From Desulfobacterales bacterium (GTDB lineage Bacteria > Desulfobacterota > Desulfobacteria > Desulfobacterales > JARGFK01), in assembly GCA_029211065.1 (NCBI GenBank), contig JARGFK010000044.1, forward strand, positions 1-35,821: a DNA stretch of 35,821 nt. Direction: 5' to 3'. The notes beneath the pieces were generated by a model. It was not told the DNA's origin. It ran no database searches and saw only the letters and a list, made by a program, of their open reading frames with translations. Both the position numbers and the translations under genes were made by a program. Within the stretch, counting starts at the first letter, position 1. Each line of letters starts with the position of its first letter. Shown in pieces: positions 23,379 through 31,376 of the stretch.

Positions 23379-24481
23379 GGCATTTTCCTGAAATAGTTAT
23401 GGGCGACGGAAATTAAATCACCGGCCTCCGGGGCTAAATAAACGGCGCTGCGGTCCCCCTCTGGCTCTCTGCTGAAAAAGCGGCTGACCGGCTCGCTGCC
23501 GTAAAGGGGCAGTCCCGGCCGGGAAAAGACCGAACAGCCGCAGGCCAGGATACCCACCACCAGCGCTGACGAAGGGGTCAGGGCGAAGACCAGCGGTGCG
23601 GTATGGGTCAGGGGGCGGGAGTAGCGGCGGTAAAATTGCCGGCTGATGTCAAAGAATCCCGGGGGCCGCGACATTTCCACCAGGGCGCCCTGCCATTGTT
23701 TGCGAAACGTTCTAATTTCCTGCTCAAGATGATCATCGCCCCCTTGCCCCGGTGTTTTCAGTAATATTACGACAGGGGACGGCTGCGTCGCATCAAGGGT
23801 TTCAGCAACTTCCGGGTCGGATTTTCCGGCTCCCCGGGAAGATCCCTTCTCCCGGAGGATTTCAAGGTCAAGAATCAGCTCCTCGCATATCAGAAAAACC
23901 AGGGAAACTTTCAGACATGTCCGCAACATGTCTTCCATGGCCGCGTCCTCTTTTTGAACCGGTTGAAAGGCGCTGAGTGCGGTCAGTGTCAGGGAGGTTC
24001 TCGGGAGAATTTCGCCGGTGTAAAACCGGGGAAACATTTGGGCCGGATATAAACGCGACCAGAAGGGTGTTAAATGACCCGCCGAAAGATCCAGGGACAA
24101 CAAGGCCTTGACTTCATGTTTCAGCAGATCGGCGCAACCGGTTTTCCTGATAGCGTCCGGGTTCAGGCCGTATTTGCCGGAGATATATTTTGTGACCCCC
24201 GGGTTTTCCATCCCCACGACGGGTTGTCCGATTGAGGAGGCCCCGCCTTGATGGACGATTTGCGCCAGGTCTGCCAGTCGCGCGGCAGTCTCGGCCGCAA
24301 TTATCCGCAGCAGATTAGCAGCTACCAGCCTGTCGGCGGAAGCCCCGCATTTGCCTTTTTCAATGGTTCGGTCGAAGGGACTGATGCGGCAGGGGCCCTC
24401 CAGGCAGGCCGAACAGCATAAGCCGCTTTGGCCGTAGCCGCAGGGTGGAAATTCCCGGTTTGACGAAAAGTTGTTTTTCAC
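23375..24481 (-). CDS. CODH (CooS) N-terminal-like Fe-S protein lacking the catalytic domain
   Basis: A 368-residue protein whose first ~70 residues copy the Fe-S head of Ni carbon monoxide dehydrogenase: Cys14, Cys22, Cys23, Cys26, Cys31 and Cys45, spacing 8-1-3-5-14, identical to the CooS D-cluster (first two) and B-cluster (last four) ligands, in CGYGQSGLCCSACLEGPCR. It continues CGASADRLVAANLLRIIAAETAA, as in CooS. The remaining ~300 residues do not show the C-cluster His/Cys ligands, and it is about 270 residues short of CooS, so CO oxidation is not expected. A GTG start at 24481 overlaps the previous stop. It follows a CooF-like ferredoxin and an AOR gene. It probably wires electrons, possibly as a dimer, since D-clusters bridge CooS subunits. 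Some databases may name it a CODH beta-subunit family protein. Confidence 0.8.
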   Translation of the reverse strand: MKNNFSSNREFPPCGYGQSGLCCSACLEGPCRISPFDRTIEKGKCGASADRLVAANLLRIIAAETAARLADLAQIVHQGGASSIGQPVVGMENPGVTKYISGKYGLNPDAIRKTGCADLLKHEVKALLSLDLSAGHLTPFWSRLYPAQMFPRFYTGEILPRTSLTLTALSAFQPVQKEDAAMEDMLRTCLKVSLVFLICEELILDLEILREKGSSRGAGKSDPEVAETLDATQPSPVVILLKTPGQGGDDHLEQEIRTFRKQWQGALVEMSRPPGFFDISRQFYRRYSRPLTHTAPLVFALTPSSALVVGILACGCSVFSRPGLPLYGSEPVSRFFSREPEGDRSAVYLAPEAGDLISVAHNYFRKMP

Positions 24482-24975
24482 TTCGCCCCCATTAATTTTT
24501 TGACAAAATGCCTACGCTTTTGGGCGGCAAATCGCTCCCCTTCGTCATAGTCAAGGGCGCGGCTCTGACAGGCCCGTACGCAGGCCGGCACGTCTTCATC
24601 CCGGCAGAGATCGCATTTTTCCGGCCGGTGTTCCCCCTGATCGAGTCCGATCCCGTCGATGGGACATGCCAGCACGCAGGAACCGCAGCCCACACAGGCC
24701 TCCCGATCCTGGACGACAGCCCTGCTCTTTTGATCCAGATGCAAGCCGCCGGTAAAACAGGACTCGGCACAGGGCGCAACCTGACACTGCTGGCACTTCC
24801 AGATCCAAGGGGTCCCGCCTGAAAAACTCACTTTCAGGCTCCGGCCCGGTTTTTGGCCTTTTTCGATCCGGCTGACGTCCGTGACGCCCGCATGCTTCAT
24901 CTGGCAGGCCAGGACGCAGGACAGGCACAGTAGACACCTTTCAGGATGAAAGAAAATTTGCTTATTGGATTTCAT
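24478..24975 (-). CDS. Four-cluster ferredoxin, CooF/HycB-like
   Basis: A 165-residue polyferredoxin with 16 cysteines in four CxxCxxC-type sets: Cys14/17/20/24, 61/64/69/73, 94/97/100/104 and 121/124/132/136, binding four 4Fe-4S clusters as in CooF, HycB and DMSO-reductase-type electron subunits. The ATG at 24975 lies 14 bases inside the AOR gene's end and has no strong ribosome site, implying coupling; its stop overlaps the next gene by 4 bases. CooF is the partner of CooS in CO dehydrogenase, so finding this next to a CooS-head protein suggests the two came together as a module. It differs from the other ferredoxin at 26857-27366 in loop lengths. Confidence 0.9.
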   Translation of the reverse strand: MKSNKQIFFHPERCLLCLSCVLACQMKHAGVTDVSRIEKGQKPGRSLKVSFSGGTPWIWKCQQCQVAPCAESCFTGGLHLDQKSRAVVQDREACVGCGSCVLACPIDGIGLDQGEHRPEKCDLCRDEDVPACVRACQSRALDYDEGERFAAQKRRHFVKKLMGAK

Positions 24976-26860
24976 CTGACGCCAGGCCGAGCTCTTTTAA
25001 TTTTTCCGGGGTTGGAACACCGCTTTCAGGGGACCATCCACGCGCCTCGTAATAATCGTTCAAGAGCCGGTCGTAGTGCTCACGGTTCAGGACGGCGCCT
25101 TTGGCAGGACCTGTCGGCAGGGGTTCCCTGAAAAAACGTTCCGGCGGATAATCCGCCGCCCTGCCGAAGCCCTGCCGCAGGTTGAAGATTTTCTCAACGT
25201 TGTAAACCCTTTCACCGCAGCGGTACATCTCCCGGCTGGTCATGGGGATCCCGGTGGCGGCCTGATAGGCCTCGGCAACCATGTCCAGCCCTCTTTTGAC
25301 AAGCATTGAAAAGTCGCGGGAGCGGTACCAGGCGAATTTGCAGATGCCCATAAGGTCTGACAGGGTGACCCAATCCTCGCTCCAGGCGACCATTTTGCCC
25401 TTGCCCTCCAGGGAGTTGATATCGCTGACGGCGGCGGTTCCAAAATAGGCCTCGGCCTCTTCGGGCTTGATGAACTCGTCGATGTAGGGATTCCCCCGGA
25501 GATGGCAGGCGCCCCGGGTGGCCACGCAATAGGTCAAGGCCCGGGTTTCCTGCTTGCGGGGATCGGCCGCATCCACTTCCAGCCCCTTTACGTGGATGGC
25601 GTAGTATTCGGCATTCAACTTTTCGCCCATCACTTTGGTCCCTTCGGCCAGGAGGTCGCCAAAGCCCTGTCGGGACGCAATTTTGTCGATGAAATACAGC
25701 AGCGCTTCCCCGTTTCCGAACGTCAGCTCCTGGCCGTCCGTCTGATCTCGCTTGAGCAGACCTCTTTCGAACAGTTCCATGGCCATGGCAATGGCCGAAC
25801 CGGCGGATTGTTCGTCCATGCCGTATTCGTCGCAGAGATAATGCGCCCGCAGAATCGTTTCGGGGTCGGTGACATTCGGTTTTGCACCCAGGGCATGGAT
25901 CGATTCGTACTCCGGGCCCTTGGTATAAAAAGGGGAATCCCCGGCGGTGATGGCGGAATAGCGCCGGCACCGGATGAAGCAGGCCATACAACCGAGGGGC
26001 TTGACCAGAAACTTTTTACGAAAGACTTCCCCGCTGATTTTTTCGCCTCCCTCCACGATACCGGACTGGAAGTTTTTGGCGCCCCAGATGCCCAGGGTCT
26101 GGCGATGTTCGGTCAAAAAGGGCGTACCCAGTCGCCGCAGACTTTCGGTCCAGGCTTCGCCGGCAATCGACACGAGGTAGTCGTCGATCACCTTTTTAAA
26201 ACGCGGCGGATCGGCAATCTTCACATCGCGGGTCCCGCGCACGGCAATCGCCTTGAGACGCTTGGATCCCAGCACGGCGCCGATGCCGCAGCGGCCGCCG
26301 ACGCTTTCCTTGTCCGTGACCACGCAGGCGTAGCGCACCATGTTTTCACCGGCGGGCCCGATCACCAGGACGTGCGTGTCTTCGTCATTGGTTTCAGCCA
26401 CGATCTTCTGGTGGCTTTCATGAACCTTGCAGCCCCAGAGGTGCTGCGCCGGCCGCAGCTCGGCCTGTCCGTCCTTAATAAAAAGGTAAACGGGTTCTTT
26501 GGAAGCGCCCCTGACGACGATGGCGTCAAAACCGGCGTACTTCAGCTCCGGCGCGAAGTAGCCGCCGGAGTTGCTGTCCCCCAGAGCGCCCGTCATGGGA
26601 GACTTGGTGGCCGTGACCAGCCGGCTGGCCGACGGCATGGGGAGACCGTTAAGCGCCCCGGAAGCGATGACCACGACGTTGCGGGGGGAGTAGGGGTCGA
26701 CATCCGCCGGGACTTCATCCAGCAGGATGCGGGAGCTGAATCCCCGGCCGCCGATATATTTTTCGGCAAACTCCCGAGGCAGGGGTCTGTTGTCTATGGT
26801 TCCGTCCGTCAGGTCTACGTATAAAATCCGGCCGGCATAACCGCCTTGAAATCTGTTCAT
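24962..26860 (-). CDS. aor: Tungsten aldehyde:ferredoxin oxidoreductase
   Basis: A 632-residue AOR-family enzyme that interconverts aldehydes and carboxylic acids at a tungsten (or molybdenum) bis-pyranopterin site. The 4Fe-4S ligands are Cys291, Cys294, Cys298 (LGCMACFIRC) and Cys507 (LMGICKF), very close to the Pyrococcus AOR positions. Glu319 (GPEYES) and His453 (RGACHLRG), the expected acid-base residues, are present. N-terminal GRILYVDLTDG and KYIGGRGF motifs open domain 1. The ATG at 26860 overlaps the ferredoxin stop (ATGA). Together with the ferredoxin, the MoaD-like protein and the FAD protein it matches the AorABC-type NAD-linked complex. Substrate unknown; AOR enzymes of this group detoxify or use aldehydes from acid metabolism. 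Confidence 0.95.
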   Translation of the reverse strand: MNRFQGGYAGRILYVDLTDGTIDNRPLPREFAEKYIGGRGFSSRILLDEVPADVDPYSPRNVVVIASGALNGLPMPSASRLVTATKSPMTGALGDSNSGGYFAPELKYAGFDAIVVRGASKEPVYLFIKDGQAELRPAQHLWGCKVHESHQKIVAETNDEDTHVLVIGPAGENMVRYACVVTDKESVGGRCGIGAVLGSKRLKAIAVRGTRDVKIADPPRFKKVIDDYLVSIAGEAWTESLRRLGTPFLTEHRQTLGIWGAKNFQSGIVEGGEKISGEVFRKKFLVKPLGCMACFIRCRRYSAITAGDSPFYTKGPEYESIHALGAKPNVTDPETILRAHYLCDEYGMDEQSAGSAIAMAMELFERGLLKRDQTDGQELTFGNGEALLYFIDKIASRQGFGDLLAEGTKVMGEKLNAEYYAIHVKGLEVDAADPRKQETRALTYCVATRGACHLRGNPYIDEFIKPEEAEAYFGTAAVSDINSLEGKGKMVAWSEDWVTLSDLMGICKFAWYRSRDFSMLVKRGLDMVAEAYQAATGIPMTSREMYRCGERVYNVEKIFNLRQGFGRAADYPPERFFREPLPTGPAKGAVLNREHYDRLLNDYYEARGWSPESGVPTPEKLKELGLASDEIQ

Positions 26861-27366
26861 TTTAAGCCTGTCTCCGTGTTAATCGTTTGCGCTTGCAGCA
26901 GCCGGGCAAAACCCTTCATCCGGTGTTTGGAAAATTGCGACGAACCGCTCAGCTTTAAAACCTCGGCGGGACAATATTTGACGCACTGGGGCTCCCCGTT
27001 GCAAAGGTCGCACTTAAGGGCGGTCCCTTCCCCGGGGTCCAGAATCACGGCCCCGACGGGGCAGGCATTCACGCACATGCCGCATCCGATGCAGACGTCC
27101 GGGTTGACGATGACCATGCTGTCCGGCTGCGGGCGGTGCATCGCGCCGGTGGGGCAGATATTCACGCAGGGGGCGTCTTCACAGTTCAGGCAGGTGACCG
27201 GTATGTCCACGCCTTTGCCCAGCGCCACCACCCGGATCCGGCTGCGGTAGGGATTGCCGACCCCATGATGATGAAATGTACAAATCAATTCGCACATCCG
27301 GCAGCGGCTGCAGATTTGATCCATATTTTCGGAATCCTCAACATACCAGATTCTTTCTTTGGCCAT
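26857..27366 (-). CDS. Four-cluster ferredoxin, AOR electron-transfer subunit (AorA-like)
   Basis: A 169-residue ferredoxin with 16 cysteines in four 4Fe-4S sets: Cys19/22/25/29, 59/62/67/71, 92/95/98/102 and 119/122/128/132. It carries electrons from AOR to an acceptor; in Aromatoleum AOR such subunits (AorA) polymerise into a filament-like wire. The start at 27366 (MAKERIWYVED) is chosen: GGAGG lies 5 bases upstream, inside the stop region of the MoaD gene; a longer frame to 27405 would overlap that gene more. Its stop overlaps the AOR start by 4 bases. Neighbours on both sides are AOR-complex genes. Confidence 0.92.
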   Translation of the reverse strand: MAKERIWYVEDSENMDQICSRCRMCELICTFHHHGVGNPYRSRIRVVALGKGVDIPVTCLNCEDAPCVNICPTGAMHRPQPDSMVIVNPDVCIGCGMCVNACPVGAVILDPGEGTALKCDLCNGEPQCVKYCPAEVLKLSGSSQFSKHRMKGFARLLQAQTINTETGLK

Positions 27367-27367
27367 T

Positions 27368-27676
27368 TTATCCTCCAGAAACATAGTACAGCAGGCTGAC
27401 GACATCCTGATCTTCCAGCGGGACCGGCTTTTGATTCAGCATGATTCCGGTATAGACTCGGTCATTTACCTTGACCATCAGCCCCGCCGAAATAAAACCA
27501 AGGTCCTTTTCGAATATCAGGGAGTCAATTTTTCCACCGGACAACTCCGACAGGCGGCGCAGCAGATCTTTCAGGGTCTCTTCGCCCTTTCCCAGCAGCA
27601 AGGTCTTTTGGGGGCGATGAAAGATGGCCCGGAAGACCGGGCTGAAAACGATTTCAACGGTTTTTAGCGTGTTCAT
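27368..27676 (-). CDS. MoaD/ThiS-like ubiquitin-fold protein
   Basis: A 102-residue beta-grasp protein ending in Gly101-Gly102 (YYVSGG), the C-terminal tail that MoaD-type proteins carry as a thiocarboxylate to sulfurate molybdopterin. Blocks near ETLKDLLRRLSEL and DQDVVSLLYYVSGG match the family. It overlaps the ferredoxin ribosome site (only one base separates stop and next start), so it belongs to the AOR operon, as AorD does in Aromatoleum. It is longer than ordinary MoaD (~80 residues), typical of AOR-linked versions. A TAAGG site lies 4 bases before the ATG. Confidence 0.88.
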   Translation of the reverse strand: MNTLKTVEIVFSPVFRAIFHRPQKTLLLGKGEETLKDLLRRLSELSGGKIDSLIFEKDLGFISAGLMVKVNDRVYTGIMLNQKPVPLEDQDVVSLLYYVSGG

Positions 27677-27700
27677 AAAACCTTACCGTCGCCCGCCGTT

Positions 27701-29353
27701 TTAGATCCAGACCGCGCCGGAATCGGCGCCCGACACCATTTTCCTATATGCGCCCAGAAATCCGGGGGCAGGGTGATCGGGTCGTTTTGGGCCGGCTTTT
27801 TGACGTTGCAGCAATTCTTTGTCTGATATGTGCAAGTGAATCCGATTTTCCGGAATATTTATTTCGATGAGATCGCCGTCCTGAACAAACGCCAGGGGCC
27901 CTCCGTCCCAGGCTTCCGGACAAACGTGCCCCACGCAGGGGCCCCGGGTGGCGCCTGAAAAACGGCCGTCCGTGACCATGGCCACCGAGGTATGAAGCCC
28001 CATGCCCACCAGCATGGCGGCAGGGATCGACAATTCCCGCATCCCGGGCCCGCCCTTGGGGCCTTCGTAGCGGACAACCAGCACCGAACCGGGCTTGACT
28101 TCCTTTTCCATTAAAAATTTTCGGACATCTTCTTCCGAGTCAAACACGGATGCCGGCCCCTTATGCGTCAGCATGCGGGGTTCCACCCCGCTTTTTTTAA
28201 CAACGGCCCCCCCGGGGGCGAGGTTGCCGTACAAAATCGAAAAGCAGCCGTCGGGGGACAGCGGATCCGTCCCCGGCCGTATCACCCGTCCGTCCGGTTC
28301 CATCGCGTGTTTCAGAGCGTCTCCCAACCGGCCCCCCATGGCCAGGGGGGCGTCAAGGTCAAGATGGTCCTTGATGCTTTTCATTAGGCTGGGAACCCCG
28401 CCGGCATCGTGATAATCGCTGATGTTGAAATCGGCCGAGGGTTTAAACTTTGCGATGAGGGGCACGGAAGCCTGCAGCCGGTCAAAGGCTTTCAGGTCCA
28501 GATCAAGCTTCATCAGATGGGTAAGGGCCATCAGGTGCAGGGCAGCGTTGGTGGAGCCGCCGGAAGCCGATATGCATTTAATGCCGTTTTCGAGGCTGGC
28601 CCGATTAAAGAATTCTGAAAAGGGCCTTTTTTCATGCACAAGGGCAACGATGCGTTCGCCCACATCGCGGGCCTGACGGGCCTTGGCGCCGTCAAAGGCC
28701 AGCATGGTGGTGGCGCCGAAAGGCGCCAGACCGGTGCTTTCCAGAAAACAGCCCATGGTATTGGCCGTTCCCATCATCGAACAGGTCCCGGCCGAGGCGC
28801 AGAAGCGCTCCTGCCAGTTTAGAAACGTTTCCTGATCGATCTGGTCGTTGCGGCGCTTGCCGATGGCTTCTTTTAAATCCGGCGTGGTCACGGTACGGTC
28901 CTTCAAGCGGCAGGGGAGCATGGCGCCGGCCGTTATAAACAGCGTCGGGATATTGAGGCGGACGGCTGCCATCAGCATGCCGGGCAGTATTTTGTCGCAG
29001 GAGCCGAGCATGACCATTCCTTCAAAACCATGGGCGCTGACCATCGCCTCAATGGATGCTGCGATCAAATCCCGCTGGGGCAGAATGAAATGCATGCCCG
29101 GCCCCTGGGCCATACCGTCACAGGGGGCGGGGACATTGAACTCCCCGGGCGAACCGCCGGCCGCCCAGATGCCCTCCTTGACCCGACCGGCCAATTCCTT
29201 CAAGGGCTGGTGGCCGGGGTTGACGTCCGTCCATGAATTGACCACCGCGATTTGCGGTTTGTCGAGGTCCGTCCGGCGGTACCCGGATGAATGCATCAGA
29301 CCGCGATAATAGGCCTCGGTGATATCTTCCGGATTTCCCCGGTGTGCGTTCAT
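27701..29353 (-). CDS. IlvD/Edd-family dehydratase
   Basis: A 550-residue Fe-S dehydratase of the IlvD/Edd family, which removes water from 2,3-dihydroxyacids or aldonic acids to give 2-keto-3-deoxy products. Cluster ligands Cys78 (PAPCDG), Cys119 (GSCDKILPG) and Cys191 ([13 protein letters not shown]) are present, with Lys121 at the place of the metal-bound carbamylated lysine. The C-terminal [21 protein letters not shown] motif is complete. AAAGGAG lies upstream of the ATG, which overlaps the stop of the preceding reductase (ATGA). No other branched-chain amino-acid genes are here, so a catabolic sugar-acid or hydroxyacid role is more likely than isoleucine/valine synthesis. It runs 24 bases before the MoaD gene, probably co-transcribed with the AOR module. 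Confidence 0.92.
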   Translation of the reverse strand: MNAHRGNPEDITEAYYRGLMHSSGYRRTDLDKPQIAVVNSWTDVNPGHQPLKELAGRVKEGIWAAGGSPGEFNVPAPCDGMAQGPGMHFILPQRDLIAASIEAMVSAHGFEGMVMLGSCDKILPGMLMAAVRLNIPTLFITAGAMLPCRLKDRTVTTPDLKEAIGKRRNDQIDQETFLNWQERFCASAGTCSMMGTANTMGCFLESTGLAPFGATTMLAFDGAKARQARDVGERIVALVHEKRPFSEFFNRASLENGIKCISASGGSTNAALHLMALTHLMKLDLDLKAFDRLQASVPLIAKFKPSADFNISDYHDAGGVPSLMKSIKDHLDLDAPLAMGGRLGDALKHAMEPDGRVIRPGTDPLSPDGCFSILYGNLAPGGAVVKKSGVEPRMLTHKGPASVFDSEEDVRKFLMEKEVKPGSVLVVRYEGPKGGPGMRELSIPAAMLVGMGLHTSVAMVTDGRFSGATRGPCVGHVCPEAWDGGPLAFVQDGDLIEINIPENRIHLHISDKELLQRQKAGPKRPDHPAPGFLGAYRKMVSGADSGAVWI

Positions 29354-30258
29354 GATGACGCTCCTTTCTTTTTTCGAAACTCAATATCCAGCATGCGTTC
29401 AAAAACCTTTATCAGCGCCCCTTTGTTTTCTGCGCCCAGGCCTTGTCGCAAGGCCATCTGAAAGGTTGCGGTGGTGGCCTGCACCAGCGGCAGGGGAATC
29501 TTCTGGTGTGCCGAGATCTCGGCGGCGCTGATCATGTCTTTGTATGCGTGTTTCAACGGATAGCCCTGGTCAAATCGGTTTTCAAGGGCCAACGGCAAGA
29601 AAAATTCCGCAGCAAAACTGCGGCCGGTTCCCGTCGTTACCACTTCGGTGACCTTTTCCGGATCCAGCCCGAGCTTGGCTGCCATGGGCAGGACCTCGGC
29701 GACACCCGCGCAGCAAATATTAAAGAGCAGCTGGTTGATCAGCTTGGTCAACTGGCCGCTGCCGACGTTTCCCATGTAGACAATTTTGTTTCCAATGGCG
29801 TCCAGCAGCGGTCGAAGCGTTTCCAGAAGGGCGGGGTCTCCCCCGAACATGATCGTCAGCTTTCCTTCTTTGGCTCTGGCCTCCATCCCGGAAATCGGAG
29901 CGTCGGCAAAAACAATTCCTTTTTCTTTCAGCTTGCGGCCTATTTCCAGTGTCGGCATATAGCTGATGGTGCTCAGATCGACAATCGTCAGGCCCGTTTT
30001 GGCGCTGTGAACGATGCCGTTTTCTCCGAATATGACCGATTCAACCACCTGGGTGTCCGGCAGGCTTAGAAAAATCAGGTCGACCTTAGCGGCTAATTCA
30101 GCCGGATGCTGAGCAGCTTTGGCGCCCTGGCCGGTGAGGAATTTAACCGCTTCAGGGTTGATATCGCAAACCGTGACATCATAACCGGCCTTTACAATGT
30201 TGAGGGACATCCATTTTCCCATTTCTCCCAGTCCGATAAATCCGATTTTCTTGTCCAT
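29350..30258 (-). CDS. 3-hydroxyisobutyrate dehydrogenase-family oxidoreductase (copy 2)
   Basis: A 302-residue beta-hydroxyacid dehydrogenase. GLGEMG (9-14) binds NAD(P); the substrate loop [22 protein letters not shown] (119-140, split in family between DAPISG and the GG) is standard; Lys172 and Asn175 are the catalytic pair. The start at 30258 ([11 protein letters not shown]) is preferred to 30285 because CTGGAG lies 6 bases upstream. It overlaps the IlvD-type gene by 4 bases, so dehydratase and reductase act in one pathway, as in glucarate/galactarate-like routes ending at tartronate semialdehyde, but no aldolase is present. It is only distantly similar to the reductase at 13785-14678. 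Confidence 0.92.
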   Translation of the reverse strand: MDKKIGFIGLGEMGKWMSLNIVKAGYDVTVCDINPEAVKFLTGQGAKAAQHPAELAAKVDLIFLSLPDTQVVESVIFGENGIVHSAKTGLTIVDLSTISYMPTLEIGRKLKEKGIVFADAPISGMEARAKEGKLTIMFGGDPALLETLRPLLDAIGNKIVYMGNVGSGQLTKLINQLLFNICCAGVAEVLPMAAKLGLDPEKVTEVVTTGTGRSFAAEFFLPLALENRFDQGYPLKHAYKDMISAAEISAHQKIPLPLVQATTATFQMALRQGLGAENKGALIKVFERMLDIEFRKKKGASS

Positions 30259-30393
30259 TTTTTTCTCCAGTTTGTATTTCTGCATAGAAAATCTGGCTTT
30301 CAGAGTCAGGTCAGAGTTAACCGACTTTACTATGGATTTTTGTTTGATATTTGGAATTTGACATTTGTAATTTCAACAAAGCAAATCCTCTCT

Positions 30394-30416
30394 GGGGATA
30401 ACCAAAGCCTATCCCC
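30394..30416 (-). terminator. Hairpin after the DUF6282-type gene
   Basis: GGGGATA (30394-30400) and TATCCCC (30410-30416) flank a 9-base loop, 15 bases past the stop of the DUF6282-type gene. No T-tract follows on the minus strand. AT-rich words (TTTGATATTTGGAATTTG, ~30335-30375) fill the rest of this 173-base gap. It might attenuate transcription into the dehydratase/AOR unit. Confidence 0.4.
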
Positions 30417-30431
30417 CTATGTCAGGATTCT

Positions 30432-31319
30432 TTACTCCAGTCCCAATAACTTTGCGGGATTGACCGCAGTCATGGTTCGAACATCTTTTTCAGAAATGCC
30501 CCGTTTGAGCATTTCATTCATGTAAATTCCCATCTGCTGTGCTGCCGGCGGATTCAGCCACTGGCCCGCATCCGTGGACATGATGTTGTATTTTGCTCCC
30601 ATGGTTTTGACGACGTTGAAAAGGTCCTGGATTTGTAAGGGATGCGATACCTGACGGGTCACGTCGTTCCAGGTATGTTCCAGGTAGGTGGCTCCCAGGT
30701 CGAGGATCTCTTTCATATCTTCGATGCTGTAATGAACGAAAGTTGCGGCCGGATGGGTGACCACGATCCGTTTGACGCCGCGGCCGGCAGCCTCTTTTAC
30801 GGCAACCTTGGCTTCCTCCATGGTAACATGCCCGGTTCCCAGAATGGCATCATACTCGGCGATCAAATCAAAGATGGGGAAAAGGTCTTCACGCAGACTG
30901 CCGTCTTTGTTGAGCAGGTAGATTCCCTGTACATCGCTGCCGATTTCGGTGGCCAGGTTGGCCACATGGCTCTTGTTCTGGACAAAGTACTGGGCGTGCA
31001 CTGTCGGCAGCCAGACCTGCTTGGCGCCCAGTTTCAGCGCCATTTTGACCGCGTGTTTGTTGATGCCCCCATTGGTGAGGTTCAGGGCAATGCCGCCGAA
31101 CACCTTAAAGTCGGCGACCTCCGAAGCAATTTGGGCCCGGCTGGCGGTTTCAAAATAATGGTTTTTCACCAGTATGGCGCGCATTCCGTTTTCCTTGGCT
31201 GAAAGCGCCAGTTCAACGTCGTTTAACAGGCGCGGATACACATCCGGCGCCGAGTGGATGTGAAAGTCGATGGCCCCTTCCAGCAAAGTTGTCACATTGT
31301 TTTCAAATCTGAATTTCAT
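30432..31319 (-). CDS. DUF6282-type amidohydrolase-like protein
   Basis: A 295-residue TIM-barrel metal-hydrolase-like protein I place in the DUF6282 group. Likely ligands: His20 and His22 (AIDFHIHSAPD), Lys52 with His54 (VKNHYF), His164 (GTGHVTMEE), His189 (VTHPAATFVHY) and Asp250 (STDAGQW), the order seen in amidohydrolases; the terminal NPAKLLGLE is the usual closing motif. AAGGAGG precedes the ATG at 31319. It follows the TRAP permease by 57 bases. A hydrolase or lactonase acting on the imported compound is a reasonable guess. It is not similar to the longer amidohydrolase at 3693-5015 beyond metal motifs. Confidence 0.8.
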   Translation of the reverse strand: MKFRFENNVTTLLEGAIDFHIHSAPDVYPRLLNDVELALSAKENGMRAILVKNHYFETASRAQIASEVADFKVFGGIALNLTNGGINKHAVKMALKLGAKQVWLPTVHAQYFVQNKSHVANLATEIGSDVQGIYLLNKDGSLREDLFPIFDLIAEYDAILGTGHVTMEEAKVAVKEAAGRGVKRIVVTHPAATFVHYSIEDMKEILDLGATYLEHTWNDVTRQVSHPLQIQDLFNVVKTMGAKYNIMSTDAGQWLNPPAAQQMGIYMNEMLKRGISEKDVRTMTAVNPAKLLGLE

Positions 31320-31376
31320 TAAAGCTGTTCCTCCTTAGGTTAAATTCCGAATGGATTCGGATAAAATAAATATGGT

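Noticed and set aside
23375-24481. Catalytic Ni-CO dehydrogenase
   Set aside because: Only the B/D-cluster head is present; length and missing C-cluster ligands argue against CO oxidation.
25502-26824. Long plus-strand open frame (440 codons) opposite the AOR gene
   Set aside because: It is the antisense shadow of a well-supported AOR; no family motifs or ribosome site, and such frames are common opposite GC-rich genes.
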